A stretch of DNA of 51,833 bases from a virus: IMG/VR virus record IMGVR_UViG_3300030419_007368, positions 95,642 to 147,474 of that record; one strand, 5' to 3'. Both the position numbers and the translations under genes were made by a program. Below the pieces are notes generated by a model that saw only the letters and a program-made list of their open reading frames with translations, did no database searches and had not been told where the DNA came from. Shown one piece after another: positions 19,087 to 27,259 of this stretch. Position 1 is the stretch's first letter. Each line of letters starts with the position of its first letter.

Positions 19087-19444
19087 ATTCTTCCTCTTTT
19101 TCTTCAGAAACTACTTCTACTTCAAAGTATTTTTCTTGCATGCTTATCATGTCATTTATTAATGTTCTTGAATGTTCTAACATATTTTGTAGATCTTGGT
19201 CGCCATAATACATTTCCAAAGAGTGCACTTCTTCAATATGGTCTGCGAAGTTTTCCGTCATCTCAAGAATCGATTGCATATCTTCTTCGATTTCGTTATT
19301 TTTTTGAATTGCTTTCACAGAGAACCACACAAGAACAGCATTTATTATTATGCTAAGATATAAGAAGAATGGTAAAGGACCAAACAAGACCATGAGTAAT
19401 GCTGCATTTAAAACTATTGATGTTGTTATAATAATTCTATTCAT
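19043..19444 (-). CDS. Small two-helix membrane protein, unknown
   Basis: 133 residues. Two hydrophobic segments are seen at about residues 5-25 and 27-45 with a short turn between them, followed by a long acidic helical, probably coiled-coil cytoplasmic or periplasmic part and a Glu-rich tail (EEKEEEYDQEAST). No catalytic motif. It overlaps the sigma gene start and the zinc-ribbon gene end (8 nt). Similar proteins sit beside gp55 in marine T4-like phages. A membrane anchor or lysis-timing role is speculation. Confidence 0.7.
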   Translation of the reverse strand: MNRIIITTSIVLNAALLMVLFGPLPFFLYLSIIINAVLVWFSVKAIQKNNEIEEDMQSILEMTENFADHIEEVHSLEMYYGDQDLQNMLEHSRTLINDMISMQEKYFEVEVVSEEKEEEYDQEASTPPAETKE

Positions 19445-19721
19445 TTTCTAATGACCTATCTTGCCACATCTCATTTTTCAATTTTTCTTTTTCACTTTGT
19501 AGTTCTTCATGAAGTTCTGAAATTGTTTTATTTACCACCGTTCCTGGTTTTTTGTCAGCAGTGTGATGTTTGTCGACAGAGAAGGATATTTTTGATAGTT
19601 TTTTGACTAATGCAACTTCTCCACACTTCCCGCATGCTTCTTCTTCACGACTTTCAATCATTCCGTGAAAAATGAAGCGTTCTTCACCGCAGTTTTGACA
19701 TTTATATGCATATTTAGGCAC
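19437..19721 (-). CDS. FmdB-type zinc ribbon protein
   Basis: 94 residues starting with GTG. The N-terminal 40 residues show YKCQNCGEE and ACGKCGE, i.e. two CxxC knuckles about 20 residues apart with an aromatic start, the pattern of FmdB-family (putative regulatory) zinc ribbons known in cyanophages and bacteria. The C-terminal half is a charged helix (ISELHEELQSEKEKLKNEMW). A role in regulation or RNA polymerase contact is suggested only by family and by location beside the sigma factor. The start overlaps the upstream small gene stop by 8 nt. Confidence 0.8.
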   Translation of the reverse strand: MPKYAYKCQNCGEERFIFHGMIESREEEACGKCGEVALVKKLSKISFSVDKHHTADKKPGTVVNKTISELHEELQSEKEKLKNEMWQDRSLENE

Positions 19722-19881
19722 GATTTAAAACATCTCGGATCTTGTCTCTTACGCTCAGCAGTTCATTCAATTTGTACGTACTGTCCCAAAATTCTTTCTC
19801 TAAAAAATCTGTCTCGAATTTCCTCAAAGAGTGATTTAAAAAATTAAAAAGAACTTTCAACTCATCTTTATTCAAATCCAT
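19714..19881 (-). CDS. Small unknown protein (55 aa)
   Basis: Reading the minus strand from the ATG at 19881-19879 gives a complete 55-residue frame, MDLNKDELKVLFNFLNHSLR..., ending with TAA at 19714. It exactly fills the gap between two tightly packed genes and overlaps the zinc ribbon start by 8 nt, which supports it being real. It is predicted helical, with no recognisable motif. Confidence 0.6.
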   Translation of the reverse strand: MDLNKDELKVLFNFLNHSLRKFETDFLEKEFWDSTYKLNELLSVRDKIRDVLNRA

Positions 19882-19884
19882 AGC

Positions 19885-20097
19885 TTAATCCGAACCATTT
19901 TCATCAAACGGGTAAACGTCGTCATCGCCAGTCTCTGGAATTTTAAAAATTGGAGGGTTCATAACATACAACTCCTCTTTCTCGTTAACTCTGAAATTGA
20001 AACCTTTTAAAGTTGGCACGATATCGCTTTGTTCAAAAAGCGACTTTTGTAGCGCCATCATTATGGCCGCTAGGGCCTCGTCAGATAATCTTAGCAT
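19885..20097 (-). CDS. Small unknown protein (70 aa)
   Basis: 70 residues: a helical N-terminus (SDEALAAIMMALQKSLFEQS), then a beta-like middle ending in an acidic tail with DDDVYPFDENGSD. Good ribosome site (GGAG six nucleotides before ATG at 20097). It sits in the same cluster as the sigma factor and the zinc ribbon. I recognise no function. Confidence 0.65.
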   Translation of the reverse strand: MLRLSDEALAAIMMALQKSLFEQSDIVPTLKGFNFRVNEKEELYVMNPPIFKIPETGDDDVYPFDENGSD

Positions 20098-20098
20098 T

Positions 20099-20470
20099 TT
20101 AATCTCCTTTTATTACTCTATAGCTATCTTCATCAAAATGTTGCGTTGAAAATTCAAACAATTCAGAATCTTCCAAAGCAATCATCTGGTGTCTTAGTCC
20201 GGGATATATATAAAAATTTTGCCCGGGCTCCAATACAATCTCTTCAGCATTTTCTAAATCATCGTCTTCTGAGAATTTAACTAAAAGCTTGCCTGATTGC
20301 AGATAAAAAACTTCGTCTTTTATCACATGGTAGTGCCAGGAACATCGCTTGTCTTTTTCAAAAAAAAGAAGTTTGCCGCAATATTCTGGCTTGTTCACAA
20401 TCCATCTTTCGAAACCCCAGCCTTTCTTAACGAAATTCATTTCGGGTGTCTTATTAAGCGAAGAAGTCAT
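20099..20470 (-). CDS. Cupin-domain protein (sugar isomerase-like fold)
   Basis: The start is taken at 20470 because AAAGGAG lies 9 nt before that ATG; a longer version could begin at 20497. The protein (123 aa) is one cupin barrel: WGFERWIVN with a Trp-Gly opening, the first motif HYHVIKDEVFYLQSGK (HxH...E metal ligands) and the second PGQNFYIYPGLRHQMIA (His ligand). This pattern is typical of mannose-6-phosphate-isomerase-type and related small cupins. It begins the sugar island, overlapping the HAD gene by 17 nt, so a sugar-isomerase or sugar-sensing role is likely, but the substrate cannot be read. Confidence 0.75.
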   Translation of the reverse strand: MTSSLNKTPEMNFVKKGWGFERWIVNKPEYCGKLLFFEKDKRCSWHYHVIKDEVFYLQSGKLLVKFSEDDDLENAEEIVLEPGQNFYIYPGLRHQMIALEDSELFEFSTQHFDEDSYRVIKGD

Positions 20471-20786
20471 CAGCGAATACTCCTTTATCATCAACATAGT
20501 AATCTGCAGCCGGCTTGCCTAAGAACAAATGATGGTGCTTTGCCCCCCATTTAGCCAGCTGCTCTTTCGTCATGGCATAAAAGTCTTGTATCGCTAAAGC
20601 AGGATTGTTTTTATGGCGCCCCATACCTCTGGCTGTTAAATAAATAACCGTATTGCCTTGTTCAAACAAATCATTTATTTTATTTATTCTATCATAAAGT
20701 GGCTTTGCTTCACGATAATCTCCTCCCTCTAGCTCGCACAACTTACTGCAAATTGTTCCGTCTATATCAATTACGTATGTTTTCAT
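20454..20786 (-). CDS. Compact HAD-family phosphatase
   Basis: 110 residues with the four HAD motifs in a small form: DIDGT at residues 7-11 (nucleophile and acid/base Asp), a Thr motif YLTARG, Lys in LGKPAAD, and the DD pair in YYVDDKGVF. The cap is minimal. It resembles capsule/LPS-biosynthesis HAD phosphatases. Its neighbours (HldE-type nucleotidyltransferase right upstream with a 4 nt ATGA overlap) suggest it could remove a phosphate from heptose-1,7-bisphosphate, as GmhB does, but GmhB is much longer (about 190 aa), so that is inference. Confidence 0.78.
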   Translation of the reverse strand: MKTYVIDIDGTICSKLCELEGGDYREAKPLYDRINKINDLFEQGNTVIYLTARGMGRHKNNPALAIQDFYAMTKEQLAKWGAKHHHLFLGKPAADYYVDDKGVFADDFFA

Positions 20787-21169
20787 TTATAATCTCCAAT
20801 AATTTTAGAAGTTGAATATCCATCAATATACTGAAATAATTGTACTTCTGCTAAATCAGAACCAACAACTTCTTGTTTTTTATAATCGCCGCCTTTAACT
20901 ACAATATCAGGCTTAATTTCGTTAATCAATTCATACGGTGTGTCTTCCTCGAAGACCACCACTTCGTCGACATATTTACACGATTCTAGCATAAATTTTC
21001 GATCTCCTTGTGAATTAAACGGTCTTGACTCGCCCTTCAATCTCTTGACGCTAGCGTCGCTGTTAATTCCTACTATTACTTTCCCGCCGATTTGTTTACA
21101 AAAACTAAGTAACTCGACATGACCGCGATGTAATATATCAAAACATCCATTTGTAAAAACAACCTTCAT
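20783..21169 (-). CDS. hldE: HldE-type heptose-1-phosphate nucleotidyltransferase (separate half)
   Basis: 128 residues from the ATG at 21169, which overlaps the previous stop as ATGA (the in-frame codon at 21190 is less likely). The sequence matches the C-terminal half of HldE/RfaE: TNGCFDILHRGHVELL with the HxGH nucleotidyltransferase motif, then NSDASVKRLKGESRP and KPDIVVKGGDYKK, and the C-terminal DGYSTSKII. Known HldE activity transfers AMP to D-glycero-beta-D-manno-heptose-1-phosphate to make ADP-heptose. Only the transferase half is here; the kinase half is at 29706-30449. Other substrates (for example glycerol-3-phosphate cytidylyltransferases share the HxGH motif) are less likely because of the HldE-specific segments. 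Confidence 0.82.
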   Translation of the reverse strand: MKVVFTNGCFDILHRGHVELLSFCKQIGGKVIVGINSDASVKRLKGESRPFNSQGDRKFMLESCKYVDEVVVFEEDTPYELINEIKPDIVVKGGDYKKQEVVGSDLAEVQLFQYIDGYSTSKIIGDYK

Positions 21170-22104
21170 TTTTTTTGTTTGTTGTACCATTTAATTGTCT
21201 CTTCAAGCCCTTTTTCTAAAGAAACAGGGTTTTCTATTTCTATGCCGCATTCTTTCATCCTAGAGGAATCAAGCAATTTTCTAAATTGACCATCTGGTCG
21301 AGTTTTATCCCAAGTTATCTTTCCCTTAAATCCAGTTAACCTAGAAATCAGACTAGCTAAATCTTTTATACTAATATCCTGATTATAACCTATGTTTATT
21401 GGATAGTTAACATCATAATATTTCTCTAAAGCTTGAATCAATCCTTCAGCAGCATCCTCGCAATATATCAATTCTCTTCGGGGGGAACCTGTGCCCCAGC
21501 AAACTACTTCTTTCTCGTTATTGGCTACGGCATCAGAAAACTTCTTAATCAAGCCTCCGACAACTTTTGTCTTATTAACATCAAAAGAATCATGAGGGCC
21601 ATATGCAGTATTAAAGATTGTGCAAACAGCAATAACATCGTGCTGTTTATAAATTTGTTTTGAAAAATAATATAGAGATTTTTTGCTTAATCCGTGCGCC
21701 TCGACACTCTTGTCCGGCAGGCCTTCATTAAAATCACGCTCCTTTAGAGCCTGATCTGTGCTTCTGTACGCGCAAGATGCTAGCGCAGAAACAACTTTTT
21801 TCACACCTACATGCGCACATGCTTTTAAAGTGTTTAAGCCCATTATAGTGGTATTGTAGAATATGTCAGTTGGATATAATTTATTGAAATTTATATTTCC
21901 GTTGTAGCCGGCTGCATGAATACAATAATCCGGATTATACTTTTCAAAAACCCTTATCGTCTCTTTAAAATTCAACAAGTCACAATCTCTATGCAGAAGC
22001 TCATAGACATGAGCACCACGTTCTCGTAGTTTTCTAACAACTGCGCGGCCTATCATGGATGAAGCCCCAGTCACAATAACTTTTTTGTTTTTTAATTCTG
22101 TCAT
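21166..22104 (-). CDS. GDP-fucose/GDP-colitose synthase-like SDR reductase-epimerase
   Basis: 312 residues, an extended SDR with GASSMIG cofactor loop near residue 13. Alignment by eye to E. coli Fcl covers the whole length, notably YGPHDSFDVNKTKVV and WGTGSPRRELIYCEDAA near Fcl's YGPHDNF and WGSGTPMREFLHVDD. These enzymes epimerise C5 (and C3) and reduce the 4-keto group of GDP-4-keto-6-deoxy sugars; ColC is the colitose version. Ser110 and Cys111 correspond to Fcl Ser107/Cys109 and Lys141 is kept, but the catalytic Tyr is His137 and Fcl His179 is Lys180. Thus it may have a different reaction or a modified mechanism. It lies next to the gmd and ColD-like genes. Confidence 0.78.
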   Translation of the reverse strand: MTELKNKKVIVTGASSMIGRAVVRKLRERGAHVYELLHRDCDLLNFKETIRVFEKYNPDYCIHAAGYNGNINFNKLYPTDIFYNTTIMGLNTLKACAHVGVKKVVSALASCAYRSTDQALKERDFNEGLPDKSVEAHGLSKKSLYYFSKQIYKQHDVIAVCTIFNTAYGPHDSFDVNKTKVVGGLIKKFSDAVANNEKEVVCWGTGSPRRELIYCEDAAEGLIQALEKYYDVNYPINIGYNQDISIKDLASLISRLTGFKGKITWDKTRPDGQFRKLLDSSRMKECGIEIENPVSLEKGLEETIKWYNKQKK

Positions 22105-22110
22105 AATAAT

Positions 22111-22806
22111 TTAATGCTTCCTAATTAACGAAATTCCTGGTGGGATGATATTCGCCCCTTGATCATAATTTCCAGTTATCAGCCATTCTCCTGTTATTAA
22201 CTGATGGTCATAATTTGGTTCCAGAATTTCTTTTCTGAATCTTACTGAGCCGCCATCTGGAGTGGTACATGCGTTAGTGTCATGAATTAGGATCAACCCT
22301 CCTTTAGAAACTTTTGGATAATAATTTTCAAAATATTCTTTTACATCATAATATCCATGATTAGCATCGATGTGCAACAAATCGATGCTTTCGTCCTTTA
22401 CATAACAAAGTACTTTTTCTTTATCGTTGCAATCAGAAATAACGTATTTAACATTTCGATTTCGCTTTTTCAACTCTTCAACTATAGTTTTTGCTCCTAG
22501 TTCAAGAATAATATCTAATCCAACTATTTTAGAATCTTCGTTGCAAAACAAAAGACTGTACAACCACAAAGACCCTCCATCAGAAGTACCTATTTCAAAA
22601 AAATTCTTAAATTTTCTTTCTCCAATTATGTTTTTCAGCTTTGTGACCTCCTCTAAAGATTGTTGTAGGCCTCCGGTATTATCTGAATGTGTCTTCGGAG
22701 AAGGATCCCACAGAGAATAATACTCTAAAACCAGCTTTGATATTTGTTTATCGGGCCAACTTTCAATTATTTCATTGGATATTCTGTGAGCTTTTATTTT
22801 TGACAC
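22111..22806 (-). CDS. SAM-dependent methyltransferase (CmcI/Methyltransf_24 type)
   Basis: 231 residues. The Rossmann motif I is FFEIGTSDGGSLWLYS (residues about 68-83), motif II contains KIVGLDIILELG, and LLHIDANHGYYDVKEYFENY is the characteristic acidic/His segment. GGLILIHDT follows as the last strand. This family methylates small molecules and glycans, often on a sugar hydroxyl, with metal bound by the DxH-type residues. It is in the sugar island, so sugar O-methylation is the likely role. It overlaps the next upstream methyltransferase by 13 nt. Confidence 0.75.
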   Translation of the reverse strand: MSKIKAHRISNEIIESWPDKQISKLVLEYYSLWDPSPKTHSDNTGGLQQSLEEVTKLKNIIGERKFKNFFEIGTSDGGSLWLYSLLFCNEDSKIVGLDIILELGAKTIVEELKKRNRNVKYVISDCNDKEKVLCYVKDESIDLLHIDANHGYYDVKEYFENYYPKVSKGGLILIHDTNACTTPDGGSVRFRKEILEPNYDHQLITGEWLITGNYDQGANIIPPGISLIRKH

Positions 22807-23345
22807 TTCTTTGCCTCCACATTTAAACTCATTAATTTGCCGTTCTCTTTGTCCATATGCGGAAAATAAGTTTGTGAATAATCATCAATATAAAAATGTT
22901 CTGTTTCCCGCCAATCATAGCGCTTGATGTTTGAAAAGCCGGCTACCGTCAAGTCTTCTTCTAGTTTTTGAAAGTCCCATCCATTTTTATGATAATCATA
23001 AGGATGTCTTTGACTCCCCCAAAAAGTAGAATGTAATAACCTTAAGTCCTTGTGGTAATAATAATGTGCAAAATGAGCTTCCATGTCTGGTACCGCTAGT
23101 CGAAGCGTTCCGCCTTCTTTTAAAACATTGAACCATCGACTCAATGCTGCTTCTGACTCTTTATAGTCCGCATGTTCTAAGACGTGACAAGCGTAAATTA
23201 GATCGACAGAATTGTTTTTCACCTTTTCCAGCTTGAACACATCATCAAGTAAATCCGGATTGACGTCTTCTCTAATATCTACATTAATAAAGCCAGGGAT
23301 TTTTCTATCGTAACATCCTAAATTTAATTTTGTTTGTTTCATCAA
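22794..23345 (-). CDS. SAM-dependent methyltransferase (Methyltransf_11-like)
   Basis: 183 residues. LNLGCYDRKIPGFINVDI carries motif I in the variant seen in COG4627-like proteins, then VDLIYACHVLEHADYKESEA and RWFNVLKEGGTLRLAVPD give motifs II to post-II. These proteins often occur in surface-polysaccharide loci. Starts at a double ATG (23345) that overlaps the upstream gmd stop by 4 nt. The substrate is not readable; sugar or lipid methylation by context. Confidence 0.78.
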   Translation of the reverse strand: MMKQTKLNLGCYDRKIPGFINVDIREDVNPDLLDDVFKLEKVKNNSVDLIYACHVLEHADYKESEAALSRWFNVLKEGGTLRLAVPDMEAHFAHYYYHKDLRLLHSTFWGSQRHPYDYHKNGWDFQKLEEDLTVAGFSNIKRYDWRETEHFYIDDYSQTYFPHMDKENGKLMSLNVEAKKCQK

Positions 23346-24295
23346 GAGTTCCTATAGTGATCCAGCAAAAAATCTACACTTTCTTCCAAAGAGTATTTAG
23401 GAGACCATCCGGTTGCCGCGGCAAATCGACTCACATCCGGAACTTGTAAAGTAACATCAACCGGGCGAAGAAGTTTTTTATCCACCATTGATCTGATAGG
23501 GACTTTCGATTGTTTTTTCAATTGTTCTAAAAAGTCTCCAACTGTAATAATGCTGTCGCCACCGATATTATAAGGCACACCATACTCACACTTATTGCAA
23601 GCTATCCAGTATGTCTCCATGGCGTCTCTAACGTCGATTAACGTACGTACTGAATTTAGGTTTCCATGAGTTAAGACATCCTTCTCTCCTCTTTCTATCT
23701 CAACGATCTTTCTAGCAAAAGCGCTTGAGAATATGTCGCCTCGACGAGGATTAATATATGCGAACATGCGAGTTAATACAACCTTCATCCCATAGGAGTG
23801 AAAATAAGAACTAGCAATCTTCTCCTGAGTAAGCTTAGATACTGCATAAATATTGACAGGCTGGAGGGGGTGCTCCTCTGTAATTGGAGTGTTCTCTTTA
23901 TCTACTTGACCATAGACTTCTGATGTCCCGCAAAACTGTACTATAGGATCCATATCCAAAATTCGAATCGCTTCAAACAAGTTAATTGTATTGTTGATAT
24001 TGTTCTGCAACACTGCGATTGGATTAGAAAAACATACGTGAACGTTTGCATGTGCAGCTAAGTGAAATATATAATCTGGCTTACTTTGTTCAAGTGCTCG
24101 TATTGTCGCGCTCAGATCATTTAAATCGCACTCGTGCAATATGACGTCATTTTTTACATTTTTTAAGTTTGAGTTCGAAGTGGTGCTATGCCATCTAGAT
24201 ATACCGTGCACTTCTAGGTCAGTATTCTCTACTAAAAACTCTGCTAAGTGGCTTCCGCCTGAACCGGCGATGCCCGTAATTAAAGCTCTTTTCAT
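23342..24295 (-). CDS. gmd: GDP-mannose 4,6-dehydratase-like SDR
   Basis: 317 residues. Extended SDR: cofactor motif TGIAGSGGSHLAEFL at the N-terminus, and the Gmd catalytic set T124-S125-E126 in GTSEVYG, with Y150 and K154 in YAVSK. RRGDIFSSAFARKI corresponds to the Gmd R-G-x-x-F-V-T-R-K-I region. This reaction converts GDP-D-mannose to GDP-4-keto-6-deoxy-D-mannose, the common precursor of GDP-fucose, perosamine and colitose. It is followed downstream by methyltransferases and an Fcl/ColC-like enzyme and preceded by the ColD-like enzyme. Some related dehydratases use other GDP- or CDP-sugars, so the substrate is inferred. The length (317) is shorter than typical Gmd (about 370). Confidence 0.8.
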   Translation of the reverse strand: MKRALITGIAGSGGSHLAEFLVENTDLEVHGISRWHSTTSNSNLKNVKNDVILHECDLNDLSATIRALEQSKPDYIFHLAAHANVHVCFSNPIAVLQNNINNTINLFEAIRILDMDPIVQFCGTSEVYGQVDKENTPITEEHPLQPVNIYAVSKLTQEKIASSYFHSYGMKVVLTRMFAYINPRRGDIFSSAFARKIVEIERGEKDVLTHGNLNSVRTLIDVRDAMETYWIACNKCEYGVPYNIGGDSIITVGDFLEQLKKQSKVPIRSMVDKKLLRPVDVTLQVPDVSRFAAATGWSPKYSLEESVDFLLDHYRNS

Positions 24296-24297
24296 AA

Positions 24298-25467
24298 TTA
24301 AACACCCTTAACAATATTACAAATAAGCTCAATTTCTTCATTTGTTAATTCTGGATAATTGGGGAGGAAAAACCCGCAAGAATGAATCCTGTCGCTCATC
24401 TCATCGCGAAACTCTCCGTACAAATCAACCCAAAAAGGATGTCGGCCGAGGTTTCCAGCACTAAATATTCTTGTTTCTACTCCATTTTCCACTAATCTTG
24501 TGACTATTTCTTTCCTGTGTTGTGTGTTCTTGGCCAAAGCACCAAAAGAAATTGAAACCGGAAAATTATCACCCCAATCTTGAAATTCAACATGCCCCTT
24601 GAGCTTTTCTGCATAAAGAACGTGATTTTCATTTCTGTTCGTTGAAGCCCAATTAGCTTTCTTGACCTGCCTAATCCCTAAAAAAGCCTGCAAATCAGTA
24701 GATCTTAGATTGTAGCCTGCTACAAAAAAAGTAAACGGCTCGTGGAAGTCGTCTACACCATGCTGCTGCATAAGCTTGTCATAAGATTCTTTATTAAGAT
24801 CTTTTGCCCAGCCATGGCTTCGAAGCATTAAAAGCATCTCATGCAGTTCTTTGTCGTTAGTATTCACCATGCCGCCCTCTATTGTAGACAATTGATGGCC
24901 AAAATAAAATGAAAACGACGACATGTCACCTATCGTGCCAACTTTTGATCCGTCTGCGTATTCCGCTCCAAGGGCAGCGCATGCGTCTTCTAGTAGACAA
25001 AAATTATATTTTTCTTTTAGTTCTAAAAGGCGCTCTTTATAGTGAGGTACTCCAAGAACCTGCACAAAAATAACAGCGTCTGGGTTTTCTTTCTTGCAAA
25101 TTTCTTCTAGACTGTCTAGATCCATACCAAAAGTTTTTTCATCAGCGCCGCACATGATAGGCTCTAATCCAAGCTGTATGGCGGGAGATATGGTAGTAAC
25201 CCACCCCACCGAAGGCACAACAATCTTTTTGTTTGGAATTCTACCACATTGAAGGGCCGCGGCTACCATAAGTAAATTTGCTGAGGATCCTGAATTGTTA
25301 AAAACAGCATAATCAGTGCCAATGTACTCAGCCCAGTCTTTTTCTACTTCTAATGTTAGCTTTCCTTTTGTCAATCTAGGGTAGCTTTTCAGCCAATCAC
25401 ACAGCGCGTTGATGTCTTCTTCATTAATTGTTTCCTTGGCTAGAGGATATTTAATCTCTGTCATCAT
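24298..25467 (-). CDS. colD: ColD-like PMP/PLP-dependent sugar 3-dehydratase (DegT/DnrJ/EryC1/StrS fold)
   Basis: 389 residues, the full family length. The fold is shown by NSGSSANLLMVAA (residues 58-70), EDACAALGAE with the PLP Asp, and SFSFYFGHQLSTIEGGM. In aminotransferases of this fold the residue at position 191 is the Schiff-base Lys; here it is His. In characterised ColD (E. coli His188) and related 3-dehydratases that substitution is diagnostic for removal of the C3 hydroxyl rather than transamination. Together with Gmd and the Fcl/ColC-like gene this gives a proposed route to GDP-L-colitose or another 3,6-dideoxy hexose. The alternative, a PLP-less regulatory homologue, is less likely. 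Confidence 0.8.
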   Translation of the reverse strand: MMTEIKYPLAKETINEEDINALCDWLKSYPRLTKGKLTLEVEKDWAEYIGTDYAVFNNSGSSANLLMVAAALQCGRIPNKKIVVPSVGWVTTISPAIQLGLEPIMCGADEKTFGMDLDSLEEICKKENPDAVIFVQVLGVPHYKERLLELKEKYNFCLLEDACAALGAEYADGSKVGTIGDMSSFSFYFGHQLSTIEGGMVNTNDKELHEMLLMLRSHGWAKDLNKESYDKLMQQHGVDDFHEPFTFFVAGYNLRSTDLQAFLGIRQVKKANWASTNRNENHVLYAEKLKGHVEFQDWGDNFPVSISFGALAKNTQHRKEIVTRLVENGVETRIFSAGNLGRHPFWVDLYGEFRDEMSDRIHSCGFFLPNYPELTNEEIELICNIVKGV

Positions 25468-25476
25468 TTGTCTCCT

Positions 25477-26469
25477 TTAGAAAAATATATTCTCAATTTT
25501 GTCATAGTCTAATACATTTTGCTTTAAAAAGAAATTTTCTTTAATAAAATCTCGCAAATCGTTATTAAGACTATATCCATTTTTATCAAATTTGCTTGAA
25601 TCATGCATTAGATGGGGTTTATCTGCGGGACACTCCCCTTTTTCAATAAAAGGGGGCGCCCATTCCTCATAACCCAACCCGGAAGCGGCTGCTTTTGGAT
25701 CAGATATTATTTCTGAAATGGTTTTTGGAGTTCCAGGGAATAAACGGTCCCATGCGGCTCCATAAGACAATGTTTGCCCGTCTAAGCCGTGATGGCCGGC
25801 GCCGGGTACATGATTAGCGTGTTGAAAAGTTACGTCATTAGCTATTATAAACCTCTGCTGTACAGAAGCTGCTAAAAAAGAAAAAATAGTTTCGGTACAG
25901 TATGAAACAAACACGTCAGGCAACACTCTTCCGTACTCTTTAAAAATTTTATTAGAAAATATCTTACAGTGCATATTCGCTGTCGCGCCGAGAGGTACCA
26001 CAAAATCTTTATCTCTGCCAAACACATCCCACAAGTTCTCTGTCTGATCGAAGTTGAACCACCAATAGTATCCGTTATCCTTATCGATCTCTGGAGATAT
26101 AATTCCATTTTCAGGATTTTTTGTTCTTTCGTATAATCTTGATAGTGCTTTGCTATCTTCCGAAAAAGTCACATCTGACGCGACATACATATATCCATCT
26201 GATTCACCATAATTCTCAACACTTCTCAAAACTGAGTGATTGAATGATTGGTTAACAGCCAGACGTCCTTTAGTTAGACAATAGGTTATTTCGCGACCAA
26301 ACTCGTTAATGACTTTTTCAAAAACCTTAGGAGGAATATGATGGCCAGAAAAAACAACTCTCTTGTTCTCTAAATCTTGATTTAATATGCTTCTTACGTT
26401 CTTGATGTAAAAATCAGAATTGTCTCTTCCTGATAGGCCGCAGGCATTGTATATTATCGTTAGCGACAT
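25477..26469 (-). CDS. Glycosyltransferase-like protein, paralogue A
   Basis: 330 residues, homologous to the gene at 31342-32277 (shared CG[LF]SGR near the N-terminus, R[LI][AT]VNQSFNH near residue 70, Y[MV][AD]xxV and a C-terminal [KF]xxxFFLKQNVLDYDK / RMFLTKEQFDYDK pattern). The opening ITIIYNACGLSGRDNSDFYI is a Rossmann-like strand-loop of GT-A-type enzymes, but there is no clean DxD to name the family. A long conserved tail with GLGYEEW follows. It lies in the sugar island between the ColD-like gene and a series of GT2-like genes. Sugar transfer is inferred. Confidence 0.65.
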   Translation of the reverse strand: MSLTIIYNACGLSGRDNSDFYIKNVRSILNQDLENKRVVFSGHHIPPKVFEKVINEFGREITYCLTKGRLAVNQSFNHSVLRSVENYGESDGYMYVASDVTFSEDSKALSRLYERTKNPENGIISPEIDKDNGYYWWFNFDQTENLWDVFGRDKDFVVPLGATANMHCKIFSNKIFKEYGRVLPDVFVSYCTETIFSFLAASVQQRFIIANDVTFQHANHVPGAGHHGLDGQTLSYGAAWDRLFPGTPKTISEIISDPKAAASGLGYEEWAPPFIEKGECPADKPHLMHDSSKFDKNGYSLNNDLRDFIKENFFLKQNVLDYDKIENIFF

Positions 26470-26470
26470 A

Positions 26471-27259
26471 TTAAAATAACCTTTTTATTTCCTCTGAACT
26501 TTCTTCAAATCTTCTTTGCCAGACTGCTGGAGTGTCTTTCCAATTATCAAATTTTACTTTTCGCTCTAAACACGCTGGAGACCTCCAGATACTAGCATAT
26601 AGAGGTTGATCGTGTTCTAGTTGCGTGTTGTGCACTGGTACATGATCGCCAATTGCGCCGACTAATTGTTCACACTCAAAAACAACTTCCTCTAATAAAT
26701 ATGCTTTGCCACCGTTAAGTTGTGCGCGAGCACCCCAATCAGCATGGGCCATTGCTGTTACTTCGAATTCGCAGTCTAGACCCCCTGTTTCTTTGTAAAA
26801 ATCAAGAGTGGTTATTCCTAAATTAATTATTAAAAAATTATTGGGATAGTATGGTGACCTAATTGGCTCATGAAAATTCATGTAATAGTTTCTTAAAGCC
26901 AACTCATTTCCTTCAACGTAGTGCGTGGCCAAGATAGGGTTGTCAACGTTCCATTTTTTTAAGATTGACATGCATTTATCTAGCTTCCCGGGTATATACC
27001 ACCCATCGTCAGCGCCCCAAGTAACATATTTCCCTTGCGCGCGCGAAGCTGCTATCTGCTGCGCTCTAGTCGGAGAACCATAATCTTCTATTAGTACAAC
27101 ATTTTTTTTACTTTCTAGATAATCTGTTAAATCAGAATACGGCCCACACAATATTAATTCAAACGTGTGATCCCCTATTGACTCTACGATGCTGTCATAA
27201 AGTCTTTTCCAATTTTCTTTTCTAATAGAAGGCACACACACTGATAAATCATACATCAT
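26471..27259 (-). CDS. GT-A glycosyltransferase-like protein, tandem family member 1
   Basis: 262 residues. MMYDLSVCVPSIRKENWKRLY opens like a GT2 enzyme, WGADDGW (near residue 75) supplies a DDG equivalent of the DxD metal motif, and the tail ends with the family signature DNWKDTPAVWQRRFE. The segment GDHVPVHNTQLEHDQPLY is shared with the next three genes. Length is short for a bacterial GT2, so it is probably a single catalytic domain. It overlaps the upstream gene by 4 nt. Sugar donor and acceptor are not known. Confidence 0.72.
   Translation of the reverse strand: MMYDLSVCVPSIRKENWKRLYDSIVESIGDHTFELILCGPYSDLTDYLESKKNVVLIEDYGSPTRAQQIAASRAQGKYVTWGADDGWYIPGKLDKCMSILKKWNVDNPILATHYVEGNELALRNYYMNFHEPIRSPYYPNNFLIINLGITTLDFYKETGGLDCEFEVTAMAHADWGARAQLNGGKAYLLEEVVFECEQLVGAIGDHVPVHNTQLEHDQPLYASIWRSPACLERKVKFDNWKDTPAVWQRRFEESSEEIKRLF

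Noticed and set aside
24298-25467. Perosamine-type aminotransferase
   Set aside because: The PLP lysine is replaced by His191 in SFYFGHQLST, which is the ColD-type pattern rather than the aminotransferase pattern.
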